NCBI GenBank assembly: GCA_035772735.1
Contig: JASDFA010000007.1
Coordinates: forward strand, 89,218,001 to 89,282,000
Direction: 5' to 3'
Source: Datura wrightii
Lineage: Eukaryota; Streptophyta; Magnoliopsida; Solanales; Solanaceae
Length of the DNA: 64,000 nt
The translations under genes were made by a program, and so were the position numbers. Of the stretch, positions 57,372-64,000 are shown piece by piece (the stretch's first letter is position 1; each line of letters begins with the position of its first letter). Below the pieces are notes generated by a model that had not been told where the DNA came from, did not search any database, and saw only the letters and a list, made by a program, of their open reading frames with translations.

Positions 57372-59507
57372 TGTCACGCCTCACCTTAGGAGGCATGACT
57401 GGCACCTGGTGCCCTACTAAGATCTGAACTGACTTAACTAAGCCTGTGCACTCCTGGTGTAGGCTTACTCCCCAAACCAAGAAAATAACAGGTTATATCT
57501 GGGTTGTAAATACAACCTCCGGTAGACAAGGCCTTATAGCCACCAGTAAAGGAAAACTACTAACCAAAAACAGGAAATAACAGGAAATCCTATGCGGGCC
57601 AACAAGACCACCATGATGTCTAGTTATGAATGTAAAGTAAATCCAGTGCTAAGCTAAACTACGGATGACAATGCCGCTAACTAATAGCTAAACAAGGCCC
57701 CACACGGCCAACATGTAAACTAAAACACATATGGGCCCCATACCGCCACCAATAGCTAACCACAGGGAAATAGAAACAATCTGCAAGCCTCTAGGAGTAA
57801 TATGTTGGTTGGGACAGGGCCCCGGCCTACCCAAGATTGTACAAATCAAAAGAAGTAAACCTTCTATCTTCAAGCTCCGGAGGAAAGGAGCCGACCTTTC
57901 TAACAATCCTGGCTGAAGGCTAAGAGGGACCAGCTCCTCGTCTATCCACACCTGCAAGAAAGTAATGCAGCGCCCCAAGGACGGGCTTTAATAAAATATG
58001 CACTGAATATGTAAGGGAATAACTGAAACTGAATGAATAAAACTTAAAAAATAAAGCTAAACGTAACTGAGAGAAAGAGATGGAAATATAACCTGAATAC
58101 TTACCTACCTGCCGCCTGGTCTATAAATAAATAATGCAAACAATAACCTTACTTGGCCCCCATAAGCCGAAAGGTACAACTAGCGCAAAATAACACACTC
58201 GAGGTCCCCATAAAACCTGGTGGGTACACTTCAATAATACGGTCTTGATGAGTCATCTAATAACTATAGTCATCCTACCAGTCCCCTGGTTCTGTAACTA
58301 AGCCCGCTCGGCCCCTGCCTGTAGCTGTGTCTGAGTCTAGTGGACTCCTGATATCTGCACCCAGGCACCAGGATCGACGGGGTTGTGGTGCCGATACGAA
58401 ATATAATAGTCCATCCATAATTTGAACCGTATGAGGACTTGGGATCCCATCTTCACCCCTCACAGATGGCATACCACTTCATGGAGCAACGTCATCTCGC
58501 CCCTGGCGGGCGTCGACACAGCTAATAACCCTAGGGTTGGTCATAGAGGGCTATACAGGGTGAGTTAAATCCCAAACTAAAGATAGAATACTGGTCTCAG
58601 CTAATAAGAACAACTGATCATGATTAATATACTTCTGATTTTCCTACTGGGATTTAAACAAAGTCATAATACTAAAGAAACTAACTTGCCGAAGGTATTC
58701 ACCTTAACATACATGGATTGATGATTTATGCTTAACTGGTGAGTCTCAGATTCGTATTCAATAGCTTTTCTCAATTGAGATCGTACTATTGGAAAAATGA
58801 AACTAGTTTCTATACTAAATTTGGCAAAAAAGATAATTTTATATATAAATATTAACTATATTTCAACTTAACGAAATGCGATAGAAAATGCATAATTTCT
58901 CAAAAGTCCAAAAGGGAGAAATACTTACTTGAAGCCTGTGATCGTATAGAAACAAGTTTGGAGCAATTCCAACCACTTTAGCTCAAAGGGGTTATGATTT
59001 TCTGAGTGAATTTTGTGAAAATAACTCTGTAGTAACGCTCCCTGCAGCCTTAAACTTCGATACCCGAAGTTAATTTGAATTTGGACGGCATTTCGTAGCG
59101 TAAATAGGAGAAAATTCTTTGGTTTCTTCGTGGGTAACCTTCTCTGGCCGTGGACATCATATGAGAAATAAAATGAAATGAAGGGGAAAGGGTTTATATA
59201 GGTAAGGCCGGTGGGCAAGGGGGCGCCCCGCGCCTCTCAAGGCACCACAATGCCCAGTGCCTCGCGCCTCACAAGGTGCCACAATGCCCGGCGCCTCGCG
59301 CCCCTCAAGGTGCCAGTGGCTTGGTACGCCGCGCTGGCTGGTGTTCTGCCAGCTGGTGCGTTGCGCTGGCCAGGCGCGGCCTGGCCTTGCTAGACCTGGC
59401 CTCACTCGACCCGACTTTTGAAGTTTCTCTACACGCTTCGTACTCCCTTTATTTATCTTCAATCCATGCATACACCTACTATTCGTTAACTTTTACATGG
59501 TGTAACA
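57372..59507 (-). repeat. 3' LTR of F (2136 bp)
   Basis: Minus-strand TATATAAACC (59200-59191) has upstream a GC-rich array (59216-59400) of GGCGCCTCGCGC, CTCAAGGTGCCA and CACAATGCCC words. It is longer than the other LTR by a segment near 57435-57510. Confidence 0.9.
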
Positions 59508-59539
59508 TATTCCCCCCATTAGGAACATTCGTCCTCGAA
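59508..59539 (-). other. Polypurine tract and GAGGACGAA motif of F
   Basis: Minus-strand TTCGAGGACGAA (59539-59528), then TGTTCCTAATGGGGGGAATA into the LTR. Confidence 0.82.
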
Positions 59540-59559
59540 TGCCTACTTGGTTTATAGGG

Positions 59560-60606
59560 GTTTATCTATTTTAGGACTATTAATCTGGAAAAATTTTGGT
59601 AGAGTCTCCCAGATCTACTCCCTTGCTGCTGCTATGGAGGTGGGGGTCTAGGTGGTCTATCTGATAATCATGGCCTGGGCTCGCCCTAAAATTCTGCCTG
59701 CACATCACTCAGTCTAGTCCTGCGGCGCTGCTCCTAGCTTACCCTTTCTATCTCCCGCTGTCGCCGCCTGATTCCCTCGATATTCTAGGCAAATACCTGA
59801 TCGCGGGCAATATCCACGTCCTCTCGCAGAGTAGCTTTGATACAGGTCTCCACATATTCTGGATTCATCCCCATGATGAACCAGTGTACCCTGGCAGGCA
59901 TAGTATCTACAAAATGTGGTGCATATCGGGCCAAGGAATCAAATCTCATAGCATACTCTCGAACACTCATTGAGCTTTCTCCAGATACAAAAACTTATCT
60001 ACCCGGGCTTGGCGGATTTCTCGCGGCAAATAATGATCTAGGAAGGCCTCTAAAAAACTGGGTCAGGTCGGAGGAGGCACATCTCTGCCCCGGGACCTTT
60101 CCCAACTCTCGTACCATAACACCGCAATATCTCGCAGACGAAATACTGCTAACTTAACTGACTCTACAAGTGTGGCATGCATCACCCTAAAAATCCACTG
60201 CAATTTATCCAGAAATCCTGAGGGTCCTCATCCCGGTCCGTCCCCATAAATTATGGGGCACTCAATGCAAGAAACTCTCGAACCCTTGAACTACCCGATC
60301 CTCCTAAAGATTTCGAGACTACGGGTGCTACTGGCTGACGTTGTGCAGCCATCATCTGAGCTAGCATAACTACAACAATCCTAACCTCCTGATTGGACGG
60401 TGTCGTAATAGAAACTGTTGGAGGCGGATCCGTCACATCCGCCGCTCTGTACGGCTCCTGGTGTATTGGAGGAGACTACGGAGACTGAGATGAAATCTCT
60501 CTGTCACCCTCAGTCGGGCTGACTCTGACTAAGGCACCCTACTAGTGGCCTCTCCTGCTGCAATGTCCAATTACTTTCCAGTCGTGGTATGTCGCAGATC
60601 TGACAT
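59560..60606 (-). pseudogene. gag: gag remnant of F
   Basis: ATG at 60606-60604 opens MSDLRHTTTGK then a stop. Recognisable parts are VVMLAQMMAAQRQPVAPVVS and MSVREYAMRFDSLARYAPHF with ARVHWFIMGMNPEYVETCIK, the core of chromovirus gag. It runs through an Arg-rich stretch and a proline-rich end (RPPRPPPP, about 59630), then straight into the 3' untranslated region, with no zinc knuckle. Confidence 0.78.
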
Positions 60607-60800
60607 TTTTCTATAAACAAAAGAAGGTAGTGAGCTTAGGAACTCAACCCTATACCGTACTGCGCTATAGCACGACTGGAAGAGAAAAAAGAGTAACCGT
60701 CCTATCATGTCTCGCAGCCTCCTGCCTATAGAATGTGGTGCACAACACATCCATAGACAAGACTCTACTTAGCACGACTTGCAAACTCCCTGGGATACGA

Positions 60801-60815
60801 TCTACTTTGATACCA
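60801..60815 (-). other. Primer binding site of F (initiator tRNA-Met type)
   Basis: Minus-strand TGGTATCAAAGTAGA, four bases after the LTR end; two or so differences from the sites of D and G. Confidence 0.78.
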
Positions 60816-60819
60816 AATT

Positions 60820-62881
60820 TGTCACGCCCCACCTTGGGAGGCATGACTGGCACCTGGTGCCCTACTAGGATCTGAACTGACTTAACTAGGCATTAAATAC
60901 AACCTCTACCCGACAAGGCCTTATAGCCACCTATAAAGGATAACAGCTATCTAGAAACAAGCAATAACAGGGAATCCTATGCGGGCCGATAAGACCACCG
61001 TGATTTCTAGTTATGATTGTAAAGTAAATCCAGTGCTAAGCTAAACTATGGCCAACAAAGCCGTTAACTGACAGTTAAACAAGGATCCACATGGCCAACA
61101 CGTCAACTAAAATACATATGGGCCCCACATGGCCACCAATAGCTAACCAAAGGGAAATAGAAACAATCTGCAAGCCTCTAGGAGTAATATGATGGTCGGG
61201 ACAGGGTCCCGGCCTACCCAAAACTATACAATAAAAAGAAGTAAACCTTCTATCTACAAGCTCTAGAGGAAAGGAGCCGACCTTTATAACAATCCTGGCT
61301 GAAGGCTAAGAGGGACTAGCTCCTCGTCTATCCGCACCTACAGACAAGTAATGCAACGCCCCAAGGATGGGCGTCAGTATAATATGTACCGAATATGTGA
61401 GGCAATAACTGGAACTTAATGAATAAAACTTAAAAATAAAGATGGAAGTAATTGACTGAAAGAGATGGAAATATAACCTAAATACTTACCTTCCTGCCGC
61501 CTAGTCTATCAATAGATAATGCAAACAAGAACCTTACCTAGCCCCCATAAGCCGGAAGGTACAACAAGCACAGAATCACCCGCTCGGGGCCCCCATAAGC
61601 CCCGGTAGGTACACTTCAATCCATATACCCCTAATACGGTCATGCTGAGTCATCTAATAACTATATCCGTCCTACCAGTCCCCTGGGTATGCAACTGAGC
61701 CAGCTCGGCTCCTGACTGTAGTTGTGTCTAAGTCTAGTAGACTCCTGATATCTGCACCCCGGGCACTAGGCTCAATGAGGGTGTGGTGCCGATATGGCAT
61801 ATTATAGTCCAGCCATGGAATGGACCATATGAGGACCTGGGACCCTATCTTCGTCCCTTGCGGACGACATATCACTCCATGGAACGACGTCATCTCGCCC
61901 CTGGCAGGCGTCGACACAGCTAGTTACCCTGGGGTTGGTCATGGAGGCTATACAGGGTAAGTCAAATCCCAAACTAAATGTAGAATACTGTTCTCAGCTA
62001 ATAAGAACAACTGATCATGATTAATATACTTCTGATTTTCTCTACTGGGATTTAAACAAAGTCATAATACTAAAGAAACTAACTTGCCGAAGGGATTCTC
62101 CTTAACATACCTGGATTGATGACTTCTGCTTAACTGGCAAGTATCAGATTCGTATTCAATAGCTTTTCTCAATTGAAATCGTACTACTGGGAAAACAAAA
62201 CTAGTTTCAGTACTAAATTCGGAAAAAACAATAACTTTATATATAAATATTTCAACTAAACGGAAAGCGGTCGAAAACGCGTAATTTCTCGAAAGTATAG
62301 AAGGGAGAAATACATACTTGAAGCCTGTAATCATATAGAAACTAGTATGGATCAATTCCAACAACTTTAGCTTGGAGGGGTTACGATTTGTCGGGAGAAT
62401 TTAGTGAAAATAACTCCGTAGTAACACTCCCTACAGCCTTAAACTTCAATACCCAAAGTTATTTTGAATTTGGACGGCGTTCCGTAGCGTAAACGGGCAA
62501 AAATTATTTGATTTCTTCGTGGGTTACCTTCTCTGGTCGTGGCTATCATATGAGAAATGAAATGAAATGAAGGGGAAAGGGTTTATATAGATGAGGCCGG
62601 TGGGCGGGGGGGCGCCCTGCACCTCTCAAGGCACCACAATGCTTGGAGCCTCGTGCCTGTCAAGGTGCTACAATGCCCTGAGCCTCGCGCCCCTCAAGGC
62701 GCGAGTGGCCTGGTGCACCGCACTGGCTAGTGTGCTGCCGGCTGGCGCGTCGCGCTGGCCTGGCGCAGCCTGGCATCGCTCGACCCAACTTTCAAAGTTT
62801 CTCTACACGCATCATACTCCCTTTATTTATCTCTAATCCATGCGTACGTCTACTATTTTTTAACTTTTACAGGGTGTAACA
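60820..62881 (-). repeat. 5' LTR of F (2062 bp)
   Basis: Direct repeat of 57372-59507. Minus-strand TATA at 62589-62580 and GC-rich array 62600-62790. It lacks a segment after CTTAACTAGGC (about 60884) that the other copy has. Confidence 0.9.
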
Positions 62882-63289
62882 CTTTATGCTGTATCGTTTC
62901 ATGATACATGCCCCGGCACTCAGGCTCAGCCCCATCCTTAGCTAACCTTTTAAAGTTAGCATCTTACGCTTGTGGAGAGTCCTCATCTCCCGAGGACCGT
63001 GTTTTATCCGATACTTCTATGTAATTTCAGTTACAGCTTTATCGAGTTAGTTGGGGTCTTGTACCATCAACTCATCCGACTTAAAGGCTATTTAAAAAAA
63101 GGATGTATTCAGCTTCATATTGTGTGTATTCTGTTGTTATGTTTATTTTATACTTTTGCTAAGATTATCGTGTTAATTCTTTAGTTTTATTTATTGAGTT
63201 AGATAAATGTTTATTCCATGGGCCGACTTGGGGCCTTTCGAGGTTCCTTGTCTCATGTTTCGATCCAGGCTTCCGTTTGGGTCGTGACA

Positions 63290-64000
63290 CATAGCTAATT
63301 CACAGCATGTATTGATAATCTCTTCCCAACATGCATCAAAAGGACTCTCTATTTCATACGGGGGTTTTGGGGTCTAACAACATGCAAAGAGTAACATGAA
63401 TTACTCATAACATAACTGTGACTATTTCTGGCAATTTTCCCTGATCTTGATGTGCTGACAAGGCATAAGAGTAGTTTTGACGCTGTCTTCCACCTGTACT
63501 AGATGATACGCCCTACTAAAATTGGGGGGGGGGGTATTGTCGGAGCCACTAAAGAAGTGGTTGTGGCTATATCAAACTCTGATATTATGACCCGACTTGC
63601 CACACCAAAAGCAAGCGCCCGAACCAATCATGCACTCCCCCAAATGGTTCTTCCCATAGTTCTTACAAGTGGGATACATAATCCTCCTTACCATGGGTCT
63701 GTACGGGACACTGGTTGTTGAAGGTGCTGGGCTTGATAACCTCTGTTAGGAGCGTGAGCGGTGTCCACCACCCATCCTCTGATGGAGGACTCTGAATCTC
63801 CTGTCCTAGCTCTTTTGGAATCTCTCTGATCTTGTTTTACCTACTCCACCTCTATTTGTTGGGCATATATTACCAATCGTGAGAAATCTATGTCCTTGTG
63901 CAATATGGAGGTCCTACATTCCTTGACCAAGGATTCTACCTCTTCATTCATAAGCCTAATCACATGAGCCCTCTGGTCGGCTACCTTCTCCGGTGCATAC
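63290..64000 (-). pseudogene. gag: gag fragment of element H with two zinc knuckles
   Basis: Minus-strand gag tail running off the window. A first knuckle-like CPTCKNYGKNHLGECMIGSG and a second CFWCGKSGHNIR (about 63570-63680) are visible; the last Cys of the second is lost. Upstream are matches to the RRYAPEL-type region in broken frames (63850-64000). A run of G (63524-63533) and stops break it. It continues H across the E insertion, so in H gag lies next to the 3' untranslated region. Confidence 0.65.

Larger units (their letters stand above)
57372..62881 (-). mobile_element. Element F: short chromovirus-type element with gag remnant only
   Basis: LTRs 57372-59507 and 60820-62881 are direct repeats starting TGTCACGCC and ending GTGTAACA (plus-strand reading). 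The target repeat is ctcta (57367-57371) / cttta (62882-62886), one mismatch. On the minus strand: initiator tRNA-Met primer site, gag fragment, polypurine tract. The interior is only 1.3 kb; protease, RT and integrase are absent. Confidence 0.92.
46494..63289 (+). mobile_element. Element E: Tekay/Del-type chromovirus, disrupted by solo LTR I and element F
   Basis: Flanked by perfect catag repeats (46489-46493 and 63290-63294). Order: truncated 5' LTR, gag (split by I), protease, RT remnant, RNase H, integrase, chromodomain-like end, polypurine tract, and 3' LTR (split by F). The primer site is deleted together with the 3' end of the 5' LTR. Inserted into H. Confidence 0.92.
55524..63289 (+). 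repeat. 3' LTR of E, split by element F
   Basis: Starts TGTTATACCC. It is interrupted at 57371/57372 by F and resumes at 62882 (CTTTATGCTGTATCGTTTCA), ending GGGTCGTGACA at 63289. Without F it is about 2.25 kb, similar to the D LTR. It supplies the LTR part missing from the 5' copy. Confidence 0.9.

Overview
The window is a plant nuclear, repeat-only region: a stack of nested LTR retrotransposons with no host gene, tRNA or rRNA that I can support. The element types (Athila-like Ty3/gypsy elements primed by tRNA-Asp, Tekay/Del-type chromoviruses primed by initiator tRNA-Met, a hAT-type MITE and a possible endogenous pararetrovirus scrap) suggest a large-genome eudicot. Solanaceae is my best guess, from general resemblance only.

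Layout. Element A (Athila-like, + strand) runs from before base 1 to 23883. It has a partial 5' LTR (1-875), a tRNA-Asp primer site, broken gag-PR-RT-RH-IN (1004-6580), an extra gene (17645-19382) and a 3' LTR (22326-23883). Element B (6699-16256, + strand, target duplication atacc) sits inside A. A hAT-like MITE (19766-20663, 8-bp duplication caggtcaa) sits in A's tail. A itself lies inside the pol of chromovirus D (minus strand, 23884-29620 in view). D lies inside the gag of chromovirus G (minus, 29621-32654). A 656-bp scrap (32655-33310) with pararetrovirus-like minus-strand frames separates G from chromovirus H. The 3' LTR of H (33311-45600, minus) was split by element C (33697-43690, minus, duplication gggct), which belongs to the same family as B. 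H's internal region (45601-46493 and 63290-64000) was split by chromovirus E (46494-63289, +, duplication catag). E in turn carries solo LTR I (49271-51913) in its gag and the gag-only element F (57372-62881, minus) in its 3' LTR.

The most interesting system is the A/B/C group. All three carry, after the position of pol, an extra gene resembling the 'putative plant transposon protein' family. In each, that gene is preceded by a TATA-like box, a short leader and a probable 5'-UTR intron ending just before the ATG. In B and C the whole RT-RNase H-integrase block is missing, so gag-protease is followed directly by a hairpin block and the extra gene. In C the extra gene is a complete 406-codon frame. 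B and C therefore look like a trans-mobilised family that kept gag-PR plus a separately transcribed passenger gene. The arrays of short palindromic words in the LTRs upstream of TATA recur upstream of the extra gene, which suggests shared control. A six-base-pair hairpin with loop AGGCAA after the last gag/pol stop shows compensatory base changes across four copies.

Limits: boundaries rest on reading terminal TG..CA, target duplications, primer sites and internal comparison by eye. Family names come from motif recognition. No alignment, dating or database search was run.
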